Positions 8,926 to 18,948 are shown, numbered from the stretch's first letter. The stretch: DNA of 64,000 nucleotides from Streptomyces maremycinicus (GCF_001184025.1 NZ_BBYG01000009.1:62001-126000); one strand, 5' to 3'. The notes: generated by a model from the sequence alone, not told the origin. Translations and numbers: made by a program.

Positions 8926-9398
8926 GGGACCCAGCTTGTCAGGAGCGGCCGGACGGCGGAGAAGGAGCCCGGAGCGAAGAAAAGACCCCGGATCGGGATC
9001 CAGGGTCGCTTTTCGTCCGCCGTTCGTCCGCTTTCAACGGTCCGCGCCGGAGAAGGAGGTCGGCCACCCCGGAACAGGGGGGGTGGTTCCGGGGTGGCCG
9101 TCCGGACCGGAGTGCCGGCCGCCCCGGGGGGTTTGGGGCGGGCGGCCGTCCGATCGGTGTGGAGATCCGAAGCCGGAAGCTCCGGTTGTGTGCGCGAGGG
9201 CACGACCAGGTCGAAGCTGGGGAGGCCCCGGCCTGGGTCCGCCCGCAGTCCCCTGCGGACGGGGTGTATCTCTCATCTGCTGAGAACCTACGGCAGAGGA
9301 TGGCGGTACGACAGGCTGTATCCCGTCCCGCCATCCTCCTCGCACACGTTCTTCACACCCTGTACGGCAGAGGGGAATCAGCTGTGCGGTGCCCCGGC
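8926..9398. other. Intergenic region with several hairpins
   Basis: No convincing gene is seen. It contains an imperfect hairpin near 8975-9014 with A-rich and T-rich flanks, a perfect stem at 9061-9100, and a C-rich/G-rich repeat near 9117-9150. The right part, next to the gabT stop, shows nothing recognisable. Confidence 0.6.
9061..9100. terminator. Perfect 15-bp stem hairpin
   Basis: CGGCCACCCCGGAAC (9061-9075) pairs perfectly with GTTCCGGGGTGGCCG (9086-9100) around a 10-nt G-rich loop. It lies downstream of gabT (minus strand) and upstream of the PAP2 gene, so it most likely ends gabT transcription. There is no T-run, as is usual in Streptomyces. Confidence 0.7.
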
Positions 9399-10733
9399 TC
9401 AGATGCGCGCGAAAGCCTGCTCGATGATGTCGAGTCCCTCGTTCAGCAGGTCCTCGCCGATGACCAGCGGCGGCAGGAAGCGCAGTACGTTGCCGTAGGT
9501 GCCACAGGTCAGGACCAGCAGGCCCTCCTGGTGGCAGGCCTTGGCCAGCGCGGCGGTCGCCTCGGGGTTCGGCTCCTTCGTCGTGCGGTCCTTGACCAGC
9601 TCGATCGCGATCATCGCGCCACGCCCGCGGATGTCGCCGATGACCTCGAACTTCTCGGCCATGGCGGAGAGGCGGCCCTTCATGACGGCCTCGATGTGCT
9701 TCGCCCGCGCGTTGAGGTCGAGCTCCTTCATCGTCTCGATCGCGCCGAGCGCACCCGCGCAGGCGACCGGGTTGCCGCCGTAGGTGCCGCCCAGGCCGCC
9801 CGCGTGCGCGGCGTCCATGATCTCGGCGCGGCCGGTCACCGCGGCGAGCGGCAGACCGCCCGCGATGCCCTTGGCGGTGGTGATCAGGTCCGGGACGATG
9901 CCCTCGTCCTCGCAGGCGAACCACTGGCCGGTGCGGCAGAAGCCGGACTGGATCTCGTCGGCGACGAAGACGATGCCGTTGTCGGAGGCGAACTTGCTGA
10001 TCGCCGGGAGGAAGCCCTTGGCGGGCTCGATGAAGCCGCCCTCGCCGAGCAGCGGCTCGATGATGATCGCGGCGACGTTGTCCGCGCCGACCTGCTTGGT
10101 GATCTCGTCGATGGCCTGCGCGGCGGCCTCGGGGCCCGCGTGCTCGGCCCCGGTGGGCCAGCGGTAGCCGTAGGCGACCGGGACGCGGTAGACCTCGGGC
10201 GCGAACGGGCCGAAGCCGTGCTTGTACGGCATGTTCTTCGCCGTCAGCGCCATGGTGAGGTTGGTGCGGCCGTGGTAGCCGTGGTCGAAGACGACGACCG
10301 CCTGGCGCTTGGTGTACGCGCGGGCGATCTTGACGGCGTTCTCGACGGCCTCGGCACCGCTGTTGAACAGCGCGGACTTCTTGGCGTGGTCACCCGGGGT
10401 GAGCTCGGCGAGGGCCTCGGCCACCGCCACGTAGCCCTCGTAGGGGGTGACCATGAAGCAGGTGTGGGTGAAGTCGGCGAGCTGGGCGGTGGCCCGGCGC
10501 ACGACGGCCTCGGCGGAGGCGCCGACGGACGTCACCGCGATACCGGAGCCGAAGTCGATCAGACGGTTGCCGTCGACGTCCTCGATGATGCCGCCGCCCG
10601 CGCGCGTGGTGAAGACGGGAAGCACCGAACCGACACCGGCCGCGACCGCGGCGGTACGGCGGGCCTGGAGTTCCTGCGACTTCGGGCCGGGGATGGCGGT
10701 GACGACGCGGCGCTCCTGCGGAAGGGCGGTCAT
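9399..10733 (-). CDS. gabT: 4-aminobutyrate aminotransferase
   Basis: This 444-residue class III PLP-dependent aminotransferase is expected to move the amino group of GABA to 2-oxoglutarate, giving succinate semialdehyde. ATG 10733 is chosen because CAGGAG stands 6 nt upstream; an in-frame ATG at 10814 would add an atypical tail. The PLP-binding lysine is Lys288 in TTAKGIAGG, preceded by the conserved FVADEIQSGFCRTG block (Asp of D-E-I-Q-S). It completes the GABA branch fed by the putrescine genes elsewhere in this window. The divergent operon carries a PucR-type regulator, a family that often controls GABA and amine catabolism. Confidence 0.93.
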   Translation of the reverse strand: MTALPQERRVVTAIPGPKSQELQARRTAAVAAGVGSVLPVFTTRAGGGIIEDVDGNRLIDFGSGIAVTSVGASAEAVVRRATAQLADFTHTCFMVTPYEGYVAVAEALAELTPGDHAKKSALFNSGAEAVENAVKIARAYTKRQAVVVFDHGYHGRTNLTMALTAKNMPYKHGFGPFAPEVYRVPVAYGYRWPTGAEHAGPEAAAQAIDEITKQVGADNVAAIIIEPLLGEGGFIEPAKGFLPAISKFASDNGIVFVADEIQSGFCRTGQWFACEDEGIVPDLITTAKGIAGGLPLAAVTGRAEIMDAAHAGGLGGTYGGNPVACAGALGAIETMKELDLNARAKHIEAVMKGRLSAMAEKFEVIGDIRGRGAMIAIELVKDRTTKEPNPEATAALAKACHQEGLLVLTCGTYGNVLRFLPPLVIGEDLLNEGLDIIEQAFARI

Positions 10734-10969
10734 GACGGGCTCCTGGGGTTTTGCGGACACTTTCGTTCTTTTCCCGCAGGCTAGGACGGGGAGTGGGGGG
10801 TGGGCATGCTCCATGTGGGCGGTGTCGCCGGAGCGGCTTGTCCGTCATGGACAGTGCCGACGGACGGTGATCGGCGCGGGACCGGCCGCGTAAGCGGTGA
10901 ACTCCCCTTGCGGGCGCGTTAGATTGACTCGCTGATGGTGGACGGAACGGCTGGTCAGGGGGCAGGGCG

Positions 10970-13339
10970 ATGGACAGCGACGGGACGTGGGACGCACGGG
11001 GTACGCATGCGAATCCTGTGCCGCGCCCGGCGGGGCCGCCGCGGATGCCCGCGGTGCCGCCCCGGCCGACCGACGCGCCGGGCACGCCGGGGGCGTCCCG
11101 GGCCGCCTCCTCCGCCGTAGCCGCCTGGCTCGACGAGGCGCGCCCCGTGGCGGGGACGGGAATCTGGCGCTTCGGGTACCGGCCGCCGAAGGAGGCCAGG
11201 GCCTCGGAGCGGCTCGCGCCGGTCACGGTGGTCGGCATGCTGGTCCCGCTCGTGGTCGCGCTGGTCCTGTGGTCGCTGTGGCGCCGGGGCGGGCTGCCGT
11301 ACCAGTTCACCCTGCTGCGGCTGTTCACCCCGGACGACTGGTGGTGGGGCGGCACGATCGCGTCCCCGAAGTCCATGGAGGGCGCCGAGGCGCGGGTCGT
11401 CTACGACGGCGTGTTCTTCGCCGTCCTCGTCTACGGGATGGGCCGCCTGGGCAGCTGGGCGCACGCCGTACAGCACTTCGTGGGCCGCCGGCCGCAGCCC
11501 GCCCGGGCCCTCGTCGCGCTGCTGGGCGCGCTCGCCGCCCTCAGCTTCGTCTTCCCCGGCGCCTTCGGGGCCGGCTGGGACGCCCTGCCCGTGATCGACC
11601 CGCTGTTCTCGCTGATCGTCCTGATCTCCGGCAGCTACGAACTGTTCGCCTCCCCCCTGTTCACGAACGCGCTGTACACGGTCATCACGCTGCTGGTGGT
11701 GTGGCCGTTCGCGAGGGTCGGCGGCTGGTGGCCGTACGCGCGGGAACGACTCGCCGCCCGGCGCGCCGGGCCCGGGCAGGCCGCGCCCGAGGCCGGGCGG
11801 CCGCGCGCCCAGTGGCCCGAGCTGCGGGACGCCGGACAGTACGAGGCGGCCGAGCTGCTGACCGCCGAGGTCGCCGCCGGCCGGATGAACGACGTGGACT
11901 GCGTACGCGTACGGCGGGCCTGGACGGCGGGGCTCGCCGACTTCCGCGACACGGTGCTGCGGCAGGGCGGCGCGGCCTGGACGCACCCGTCCGGCGCCCG
12001 CGACCTGCCCCGGCGCACCGCGCGCCACGACCTGCTCACCGGGCAGGTGCGCGTCGGCCGCTGGGTGGCCGCCGAGCGCACCCCGACGAGCTACCACGAC
12101 GCGGGCGCCGCGCTCGGCCCGGAGGTGCTGGGCACCTCGCTGCTCGCGATCGGCCCGTCCGGCTCGGGCAAGACCCGGACGCTGGTCGAGCCGCTCACCG
12201 AGGCGCTGGCCCTCCAGGCTCTCACCGGGTCGTGCGCCGTGGTCGCGGTGTCGTCGCCCGGCGGCCCGCTCGGCTCCGACTCCGCGTTCGACGTGATCGT
12301 CGGGATCGGGAATCCCGCGTCCGTGCACGACCTGGACCCGTACGCGGAGTCCGAGGACCCGGACGAGGCCGCCGCGATCCTCGCCGAGGCGCTGGTCGGG
12401 GACCTCGACACGGTCAGCGGCCAGAGCGCGACCACGGCGCTCGCCCAGGTGCTGGGCCCCTACCGGAGCGCGCACGGCTGCTTCCCCACCCTGCCCGAGC
12501 TGCGCGAACTGCTGGAGGGCGAACCGGGCGCGCTGGCCGCGCTGCGGGAGGCCGTGGCCGGGGACGAGGTGATGCGCCGCGAGCTTGAGGCGAGGATCCG
12601 GCAGACGGGGACCCCGGGCGACGCGGGCCGGGCGCTCGCCGACCGGCTGGCGCTGCTCGACCGCCCGGTGTTCGCGGAGTTCTTCGGCGGCGGCAGCAAC
12701 GCCCACCGGGCGTTCTCGCTGCGGGCCGTCGCCCACCACCCGCTGCGGGTCCGCGTGGACCTGCCCGAGCGGGGTCACGAGGAGGCCGCCCGGCTGATCA
12801 CCCGGCTGGTCCTCGCCCAGTTCCACACCGTCGTACGGGAGCCCCGCGACCACTTCGTCTGTCTGGTCCTGGACGACGCGACGGGCACGGTCACCGACGG
12901 GTCGGTGCGCCGGCTCCAGCGGCTGCGCTCGCAGAACGCGGGCGTGGTGCTCGCCCTGCGCTCGATCGGCGACGTCCCGGAGGCGCTGCACGGGCCGCTG
13001 TACGGGGCCGTCGGCTGCCGGATGGCGTTCTCCGGCATCACCACCTGGGACGGCAGCCGGTTCGCGCAGACCTGGGGCACCGAGTGGGTGGAGACCACCG
13101 AGGTCGCCCAGCACACCGTCTTCGCCGACCAGCCGATGACCCGCGCGATCCACGCCCTGCGCAAGCTGGTGACCGGCAAGGCGGTGACCACGGACGCGGT
13201 GACCGTGCGCGAGGTCGAGCGGGAGCGCTGGTCGGCGTCCCGGCTGGCGCACGAGGTGCCGCCCGGCCACGCGGTGCTGTCGCTGACCAGCGTGCGGGGG
13301 GAGCACGCGCCGCCGCTGCTGGTCGACCTGCGGGACTGA
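10970..13339 (+). CDS. Membrane-associated ATP-binding protein (P-loop)
   Basis: This 789-residue protein has a proline-rich N-terminus, then about five hydrophobic helices between residues roughly 85 and 255. A large cytoplasmic region follows with a Walker A motif GPSGSGKT at 395-402 and a candidate Walker B LVLDDA near residue 635. The layout (N-terminal membrane helices and a C-terminal P-loop ATPase) resembles coupling-protein or FtsK-like ATPases, and Streptomyces genomes label such genes ATP/GTP-binding protein. The function is unknown. It diverges from gabT and is followed 105 bp later by the PucR regulator. No secretion or conjugation genes lie beside it. Confidence 0.85.
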   Translation: MDSDGTWDARGTHANPVPRPAGPPRMPAVPPRPTDAPGTPGASRAASSAVAAWLDEARPVAGTGIWRFGYRPPKEARASERLAPVTVVGMLVPLVVALVLWSLWRRGGLPYQFTLLRLFTPDDWWWGGTIASPKSMEGAEARVVYDGVFFAVLVYGMGRLGSWAHAVQHFVGRRPQPARALVALLGALAALSFVFPGAFGAGWDALPVIDPLFSLIVLISGSYELFASPLFTNALYTVITLLVVWPFARVGGWWPYARERLAARRAGPGQAAPEAGRPRAQWPELRDAGQYEAAELLTAEVAAGRMNDVDCVRVRRAWTAGLADFRDTVLRQGGAAWTHPSGARDLPRRTARHDLLTGQVRVGRWVAAERTPTSYHDAGAALGPEVLGTSLLAIGPSGSGKTRTLVEPLTEALALQALTGSCAVVAVSSPGGPLGSDSAFDVIVGIGNPASVHDLDPYAESEDPDEAAAILAEALVGDLDTVSGQSATTALAQVLGPYRSAHGCFPTLPELRELLEGEPGALAALREAVAGDEVMRRELEARIRQTGTPGDAGRALADRLALLDRPVFAEFFGGGSNAHRAFSLRAVAHHPLRVRVDLPERGHEEAARLITRLVLAQFHTVVREPRDHFVCLVLDDATGTVTDGSVRRLQRLRSQNAGVVLALRSIGDVPEALHGPLYGAVGCRMAFSGITTWDGSRFAQTWGTEWVETTEVAQHTVFADQPMTRAIHALRKLVTGKAVTTDAVTVREVERERWSASRLAHEVPPGHAVLSLTSVRGEHAPPLLVDLRD

Positions 13340-13444
13340 AAGGCGCGGACGCGGTCCGTACAGTGAGGCAGAATCGGGAGGGACCGTTCATACGCGGCGG
13401 CCAAAAGATCACACCGCCGTTCACTCCCCCGACCTGAAGGCCCC

Positions 13445-15076
13445 ATGCCTCCCACGCTCGCCTCGCTCGTCCATCACTCCGCGCTGAAACTGACCGTGCG
13501 GGCGGGCGGGGACCGTCTGGACGTGCCGGTGCGCTGGGCGCACGTCAGCGAGCTCGCGGACCCCGTGCCGTACATGGAGGGCGGGGAGCTGCTGCTGATC
13601 ACCGCGCTCAAGCTGGACGCCGAGGACCCGGAGACCATGCGGCGCTATGTGCGACGGCTGGCCAAGGCCGGGGTGGTCGGGCTGGGGTTCGCCGTCGGCG
13701 TCAACTACGAGGACATCCCGAAGGCCCTCGTGGACGCGGCCGAGGAGGAGGGCCTGCCCCTGCTGGAGGTGCCGCGCCGCACGCCCTTCCTCGCGATCAG
13801 CAAGGCGGTGTCGGCGGCGATCGCGGCCGACCAGTACCGGGCGGTCACCGCGGGGTTCGCGGCCCAGCGCGAGCTGACGAGACAGGCGCTGACGGACGGC
13901 CCGCAGGGGCTGCTCCGCGCGCTCGCCGCACAGGTCGACGGGTGGGCGGCACTCTACGACGCCTCGGGCGCCGTCGTGGGAGCGGCGCCGGAGTGGGCGG
14001 GCCGACGAGCCGCGCGGCTGACGGCGGAGGTGGAGCGGCTGCGGGAGCGGCCGGCCCCGGCCTCGGCGGTGGTGGGCGGCGGCGGAGGCGGTCCGGAGCA
14101 CCCGGGACCGGACGACCGGCACGACGACCGGATCGAGCTGCACTCCCTGGGCACCGGCCGGCGCCCGCGCGCCGCGCTCGCGGTCGGCACCGCCTCGGCC
14201 CTGGGCACCGCCGAGCGGTACGCCGTCCACTCGGCCATCGCGCTGCTCACCCTCACCACGGAACGCTCCCGCTCGCTGCACGCGGCGCAGCAGCGGATCG
14301 GCGCGGCGGTGCTGTGCATGCTCCTCGCGGGTGAACCGGACCATGCGCGGGCCGTCGCCGGGGACCTCTACGGCGGTCTGCTCGACGCCCCGTTCCGGGT
14401 GATCGTCGCCGACGCGACGCCGGTGTCCGCCGCGGGCGACGGGACCGGGGACCCCTTCGACGGTCTCACCGAGGTCGTCGAGTCGGCGGCCGCCCGGGCC
14501 GGGGAGGCCGTACTGGTGGTGCCCGAGGGCGACCGGCTGGTGGCCCTGGTCACGGACGGCGGCGCGGCCGCGGCGGCGTGCGCCCGGTACACGGCGGCGC
14601 TGGAGAGTGCGCGGGCGGCCGGGGGCGTCGGGCCCGAGTCCGGCGACGAGGACGGACTCGTCGTGGGCCTGTCCGCGCCGGCCGGGCCGATCGCGGCGGC
14701 GGCCGCCTACAAGCAGGCCGAGCAGGCGCTGTCGGTGGCGCGGCGGCGGGGCCGGGTCTTCGTGGAGCACGAGCAGCTCGCGGCGGGCTCCGTGCTGCCG
14801 CTTCTCGCCGACGACGCGGTGAAGGCGTTCGCGGACGGCCTGCTGCGCGCCCTGCACGAACACGACGCGACCGGCCGCGGCGACCTGGTGGCCTCCCTGC
14901 GCGCCTGGCTCTCCCGCCACGGCCAGTGGGACGCGGCGGCAGCCGACCTGGGCGTCCACCGGCACACCCTGCGCTACCGGATGCGGCGGGTGGAGGAGAT
15001 CCTCGGCCGCTCCCTGGACGACCCGGACGTCCGGATGGAACTGTGGCTCGCCCTGAAGGCGACCTCCCCGGAGTAG
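13445..15076 (+). CDS. PucR-family transcriptional regulator
   Basis: This 543-residue regulator has an N-terminal PucR purine-catabolism-type sensory domain (about residues 5-125, PTLASLV..LTVRAG). The middle is a GGDEF-like or CdaR-type region, and the C-terminal helix-turn-helix is at about 475-540 (AAAADLGVHRHTLRYRMRRVE). PucR/CdaR regulators usually respond to small metabolites and activate catabolic genes. Being close to gabT, it is likely to regulate GABA/amine degradation, but that is inference from position. The start follows GACCTGAAGGCCCC with an adequate spacing. Confidence 0.9.
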   Translation: MPPTLASLVHHSALKLTVRAGGDRLDVPVRWAHVSELADPVPYMEGGELLLITALKLDAEDPETMRRYVRRLAKAGVVGLGFAVGVNYEDIPKALVDAAEEEGLPLLEVPRRTPFLAISKAVSAAIAADQYRAVTAGFAAQRELTRQALTDGPQGLLRALAAQVDGWAALYDASGAVVGAAPEWAGRRAARLTAEVERLRERPAPASAVVGGGGGGPEHPGPDDRHDDRIELHSLGTGRRPRAALAVGTASALGTAERYAVHSAIALLTLTTERSRSLHAAQQRIGAAVLCMLLAGEPDHARAVAGDLYGGLLDAPFRVIVADATPVSAAGDGTGDPFDGLTEVVESAAARAGEAVLVVPEGDRLVALVTDGGAAAAACARYTAALESARAAGGVGPESGDEDGLVVGLSAPAGPIAAAAAYKQAEQALSVARRRGRVFVEHEQLAAGSVLPLLADDAVKAFADGLLRALHEHDATGRGDLVASLRAWLSRHGQWDAAAADLGVHRHTLRYRMRRVEEILGRSLDDPDVRMELWLALKATSPE

Positions 15077-15177
15077 CCCGAAAATGATTCACCGCGGCTC
15101 CCGGAACGGGGGGCGTGGAGGCGCGCCGGCCGGGCCCCGGTCGGCGGCCGGGTACCGCGGCGGAGATGTCCGGTCGG

Positions 15178-15630
15178 TCAGCCGTCCTCTCCGCCGGCCA
15201 GGGCCGCCGCCGCCTCGTGCATCGCCAGTTCGAGCAGCGCCGGATCGGTCAGGGTGCCGGAGCCGTCCGGCTGGACCAGCCAGCGCACACCCCGGGTCGA
15301 GCGGCCCGGATAGGGCACGACGATCCAGGTGCCGGCCCCGGCCGTGCGGATGCCGGTGCCGAGCCAGCGGGCGGCCGTGCCGGGCGCCACGAAGAAACCC
15401 ATGCGGTTGTCCCCGAAGTCGACCAGCACGGGGCCCGGCCGGTGCAGGATCCGGGTGAGCACGTCGAGGGTGGGATAGCCGAGCTCGCCCGGCAGGATGA
15501 GTACGTCCCAGGCCTTGCCCGCGGGCAGCAGCGCCACCCCCAGGGGGTTGCGCTCCCATTCCCAGCGGCATGCCTCGGGATCCGGTGCGACGGATGCCAG
15601 CCACTCGACGGCCGTCTTGGCCCCAGCCAT
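15178..15630 (-). CDS. Small protein resembling the N-terminal part of bifunctional primase-polymerases
   Basis: This is a 150-residue soluble protein. The start at 15630 is supported by GGAGG 7 nt upstream. The stretch WDVLILPGELGYPTLDVLTR and the later VDFGDNRMGFFVAPG recall the fold found in the prim-pol (bifunctional DNA primase/polymerase, N-terminal) family, but the protein is short and a catalytic acidic triad cannot be assigned. Streptomyces genomes carry many such short copies. It stands alone between the PucR gene and the polyamine operon, with no neighbours suggesting DNA replication. Best treated as a conserved hypothetical. Confidence 0.7.
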   Translation of the reverse strand: MAGAKTAVEWLASVAPDPEACRWEWERNPLGVALLPAGKAWDVLILPGELGYPTLDVLTRILHRPGPVLVDFGDNRMGFFVAPGTAARWLGTGIRTAGAGTWIVVPYPGRSTRGVRWLVQPDGSGTLTDPALLELAMHEAAAALAGGEDG

Positions 15631-15769
15631 GAGAAGACCTCCCTTTCGCTCGTCGACGCGGTCGCGTCATGAGGGAGAGGGAGGTCTCCGGTCGGCATTA
15701 CGCGGGTCGGGGCAACCCGTAGGAGTGAACCGGCTCACATCTCACCGGAAGCGGTGGATCAGGCCCGGG

Positions 15770-17188
15770 TCAGCTGTCGAAGCCCAGCCCCAGCCGGTCC
15801 ATCGCCTTGAGCCACAGGTTGCGCCGCCCGTCGTGCGTGTCGGCGCGGGCCAGCGACCACTTGGTGAGGGCGATGCCGGTCCAGGCGAAGGGCTCGGGCG
15901 GGAACGGCAGCGGCTTCCTGCGGACCATCTCGAGCGACGTCCGCTCGGTGCTCTCCCCGGCCAGCAGGTCGAGCATGACCTCCGCCCCGAAGCGGGTGGC
16001 CCCGACACCCAGGCCCGTGTACCCGGCCGCGTAGGCCACCTTCCCCCGGTGCGCCGTGCCGAAGAACGCCGAGAAGCGCGAGCAGGTGTCGATCGCCCCG
16101 CCCCACGCGTGGCTGAAGCGCAGGCCCTCCAGCTGCGGGAAGCAGCCGAAGAAGTGCCCGGCGAGCTTGGCGTACGTCTCCGGCCGGTCGTCGTACTCGG
16201 CGCGCACCCGGCCCCCGTAGGGGTACACCGCGTCGTATCCGCCCCACAGGATCCGGTTGTCCGCGGACAGCCGGAAGTAGTGGAACTGGTTGGCCGAGTC
16301 CCCGAGGCCCTGCCGGTTCTTCCACCCGATCGAGTCGAGCTGGTCGGCGGTCAGCGGCTCGGTCATCAGCGCGTAGTCGTAGACCGGGACGGTGTACGCC
16401 CGCACCCGCTTGACCAGGTTGGGGAAGACGTTGGTGCCGAGCGCGACCCTCCGCGCCCGCACCTGCCCGTACGGGGTGCCGACGGCCATGCCGGCACCGT
16501 AGGGCTTCAGGGTCAGGGCCGGGGTGCGCTCGTAGATCCGGACGCCCAGCCGCAGGCACGCCAGCTTCAGACCCCAGGCGAGCTTGGCGGGATGCAGCAT
16601 GGCCACGCCCCGCCGGTCGTGCAGACCGGCCTGGAAGGTCGGCGAGGCGACCTGCTCCCGCACCGCGTCCGCGTCGAGGAACTCGATCCCGTCCGCGAGG
16701 CCCTTGCCTTCGAGCTCCCGGTGCCAGTCGCGCAGCTCCGCCGCCTGGTATGCCTCGGTGGCGACGTCGATCTCGCCGGTGCGCTCGAAGTCGCAGTCGA
16801 TGCCGTGGCGGGCGATCGCCGCCTCGATCTCGTCGAGGTTGCGCCGCCCCAGCTCCTCCAGCCGGTGGATCTCGTCCGGCCAGCGGGTGAGCCCGTTGGC
16901 CAGCCCATGGGTGAGGGAGGCCGCGCAGAAACCCCCGTTGCGGCCCGAGGCGGCCCAGCCCACCTCGCGGCCCTCCAGCAGCACCACGTCCCGCTGCGGC
17001 TCGCGCTCCTTGGCGACGAGCGCGGTCCACAGTCCGCTGTAACCGCCGCCGACGACCAGCAGGTCGCAGGTCTCGGGGCCGGTGAGCGCGGGTTCGGGGT
17101 GCGGCTTGCCGGGATCTTCCAGCCAGTACGAGACCGGCTGTGCGTCGGAAAGAGAAGTGATCCACCGGTTCATGGCGCTTGGGGCCAT
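15770..17188 (-). CDS. FAD-dependent oxidoreductase, PuuB-like (gamma-glutamylputrescine oxidase type)
   Basis: This 472-residue DAO-family flavoenzyme has its FAD-binding GGGYSG at residues 47-52 after a short N-terminal extension, and a second conserved region (AYAAGYTGLGVG) near the C-terminus. ATG 17188 is chosen because TAGGGAG lies 7 nt upstream. Family members in polyamine loci oxidise gamma-glutamylputrescine or related amines, releasing an aldehyde, ammonia and hydrogen peroxide. It is the last gene of the operon that also encodes an aldehyde dehydrogenase and potDABC, which fits import of a polyamine, its oxidation and oxidation of the resulting aldehyde. The substrate remains inferred. 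Confidence 0.88.
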   Translation of the reverse strand: MAPSAMNRWITSLSDAQPVSYWLEDPGKPHPEPALTGPETCDLLVVGGGYSGLWTALVAKEREPQRDVVLLEGREVGWAASGRNGGFCAASLTHGLANGLTRWPDEIHRLEELGRRNLDEIEAAIARHGIDCDFERTGEIDVATEAYQAAELRDWHRELEGKGLADGIEFLDADAVREQVASPTFQAGLHDRRGVAMLHPAKLAWGLKLACLRLGVRIYERTPALTLKPYGAGMAVGTPYGQVRARRVALGTNVFPNLVKRVRAYTVPVYDYALMTEPLTADQLDSIGWKNRQGLGDSANQFHYFRLSADNRILWGGYDAVYPYGGRVRAEYDDRPETYAKLAGHFFGCFPQLEGLRFSHAWGGAIDTCSRFSAFFGTAHRGKVAYAAGYTGLGVGATRFGAEVMLDLLAGESTERTSLEMVRRKPLPFPPEPFAWTGIALTKWSLARADTHDGRRNLWLKAMDRLGLGFDS

Positions 17189-17208
17189 GATTTCAACTCC
17201 CTACAGGG

Positions 17209-18018
17209 CTATACCGATGACGCCTTTTGCCTGTTGCGTCGATTACTGATGACCATGGAGGTCAGTACGAACAGTACGGCGACAAGGAACATGGCCGTAC
17301 CGATGACATTGATCTGAACGGGCGTTCCGCGCTGCGCCGAACCCCACACGAACATGGGGAAGGTGACGGTGGAACCCGCGTTGAAATTGGTGATGATGAA
17401 ATCGTCGAAGGAGAGCGCGAAGGCGAGCAGCGCGCCCGCGGCGATCCCGGGCGCGGCGATGGGCAGCGTGACCCGCAGGAACGTCTGCGCCGGCCCGGCG
17501 TAGAGGTCCTGGGCGGCCTGCTCCAGACGCGGGTCCATCGACATGACGCGCGCCTTCACCGCCGTCACGACGAAGCTGAGGCAGAACATGATGTGCGCGA
17601 TGAGGATCGTCCAGAACCCGAGCTGAGCACCCAGGTTGAGGAACAGGGTGAGCAGCGAGGCGGCCATCACGACCTCGGGCATCGCCATGGGCAGGAAGAT
17701 CAGCGAGTTGACGGCGCCGCGCGCGCGGAAGCGGTAGCGGACGAGCGCGAAGGCGATCATCGTGCCCAGGGCGGTCGCGCCGAGGGTCGCCCAGACGGCG
17801 ATCTGGAGGCTGAGCGACAGCGACCCGCACAGTCCGGCGACCCCGCAGGGGTCCTGCCAGGCGTCGGTGGAGAACTGCTGCCACTGGTAGTTGAAACGCC
17901 CCTTCGGTTTATTGAAGGAGAATACCGTGACGACGATGTTCGGCAGCAGGAGATAAGCGAGCGTGAGAAGTCCCGCGATGACCACGAAATGGCGCTTGAG
18001 CCAGTTGACGAAGGGCAT
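17209..18018 (-). CDS. potC: Polyamine ABC transporter permease PotC
   Basis: This 269-residue inner-membrane permease has about six helices, beginning with a first helix at residues 10-34 (HFVVIAGLLTLAYLLLPNIV). The EAA loop follows the fourth helix (about 160-175). Length and layout match PotC/PotI. It abuts potB (stop at 18019, start at 18018) and is followed 20 bp later by the PuuB-like oxidase, so potDABC and the oxidase form one transcription unit. With PotB it forms the membrane channel for putrescine/spermidine uptake. Confidence 0.9.
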   Translation of the reverse strand: MPFVNWLKRHFVVIAGLLTLAYLLLPNIVVTVFSFNKPKGRFNYQWQQFSTDAWQDPCGVAGLCGSLSLSLQIAVWATLGATALGTMIAFALVRYRFRARGAVNSLIFLPMAMPEVVMAASLLTLFLNLGAQLGFWTILIAHIMFCLSFVVTAVKARVMSMDPRLEQAAQDLYAGPAQTFLRVTLPIAAPGIAAGALLAFALSFDDFIITNFNAGSTVTFPMFVWGSAQRGTPVQINVIGTAMFLVAVLFVLTSMVISNRRNRQKASSV

Positions 18019-18948
18019 TTAGACCAGATCCTCCGTCCCGGACCTGCGGATGTAGAGAGTGACCATGAAAAGGATCGCGGCCATCAGGATGAAGGAGAGG
18101 GCCGCTGCCGTCGGATAGTCCAGAACGCGCAGGAACTGCGTCTGGATCACGTTTCCGATCATGCGGGTGTCGGTCGAGCCGAGGAGTTCGGCGTTGACGT
18201 AGTCGCCGGCCGCCGGGATGAAGGTCAGCAGCGTCCCGGAGACCACGCCCGGCATCGACAGCGGGAAGGTGACCTTGCGGAAGGTGGTGACCGGCCGCGC
18301 GTACAGGTCGCCGGCCGCCTCGTGCAGCCGCCCGTCGATACGCTCGAGCGAGGTGTAGAGGGGCAGGATCATGAAGGGCAGGAAGTTGTAGGTCAGACCG
18401 CAGACCACGGCGAGCGGGGTGGCCAGCACCCGGTCCCCCGCGGTCCAGCCGAGCCAGCTGGTGACGTCGAGGACGTGCAGGGTGTTGAGGGCGCCGACGA
18501 CCGGGCCGCCGTCCGCGAGGATCGTCTTCCAGGCGAGGGTGCGGATCAGGAAGCTGGTGAAGAACGGCGCGATCACCAGGATCATGATCAGGTTCCGCCA
18601 GCGGCCGGCCCGGAAGGCGATCAGATAGGCCAGCGGGTAGCCGAGCACCAGGCACAGGATCGTCGCGGCGGCCGCGTAGAGCACCGAGCGCAGGAACTGC
18701 GGCCAGTACTCGCTCAGCGCGTCCCAGTAGGTCGCGAGGTGCCAGGTGACCTTGTAGCCCTCCTCCAGGGAGCCCGTCTGCACGGACGTGGAGGCCTGGT
18801 AGATCATCGGCAGCGCGAAGAACACGCACAGCCAGAGCAGACCGGGCAGCAGCAGCCAGTACGGCGTCCAGCGCCCGCGCCTGCGGGGCGGCTTGTGCGC
18901 CGGTGCCGTCGGGGAGAGGGGCGGGGGCGCCTCCGTGAGCGTCGCCAT
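18019..18948 (-). CDS. potB: Polyamine ABC transporter permease PotB
   Basis: This 309-residue inner-membrane permease has a proline- and arginine-rich cytoplasmic N-terminus and a first helix at about 29-50. The EAA loop (EAAGDLYARPVTTFRKVTFP) lies near residue 215-235. Its ATG overlaps the TGA of potA by one base (TGATG), showing translational coupling. It pairs with PotC as the transport channel of the polyamine importer. Confidence 0.9.
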   Translation of the reverse strand: MATLTEAPPPLSPTAPAHKPPRRRGRWTPYWLLLPGLLWLCVFFALPMIYQASTSVQTGSLEEGYKVTWHLATYWDALSEYWPQFLRSVLYAAAATILCLVLGYPLAYLIAFRAGRWRNLIMILVIAPFFTSFLIRTLAWKTILADGGPVVGALNTLHVLDVTSWLGWTAGDRVLATPLAVVCGLTYNFLPFMILPLYTSLERIDGRLHEAAGDLYARPVTTFRKVTFPLSMPGVVSGTLLTFIPAAGDYVNAELLGSTDTRMIGNVIQTQFLRVLDYPTAAALSFILMAAILFMVTLYIRRSGTEDLV

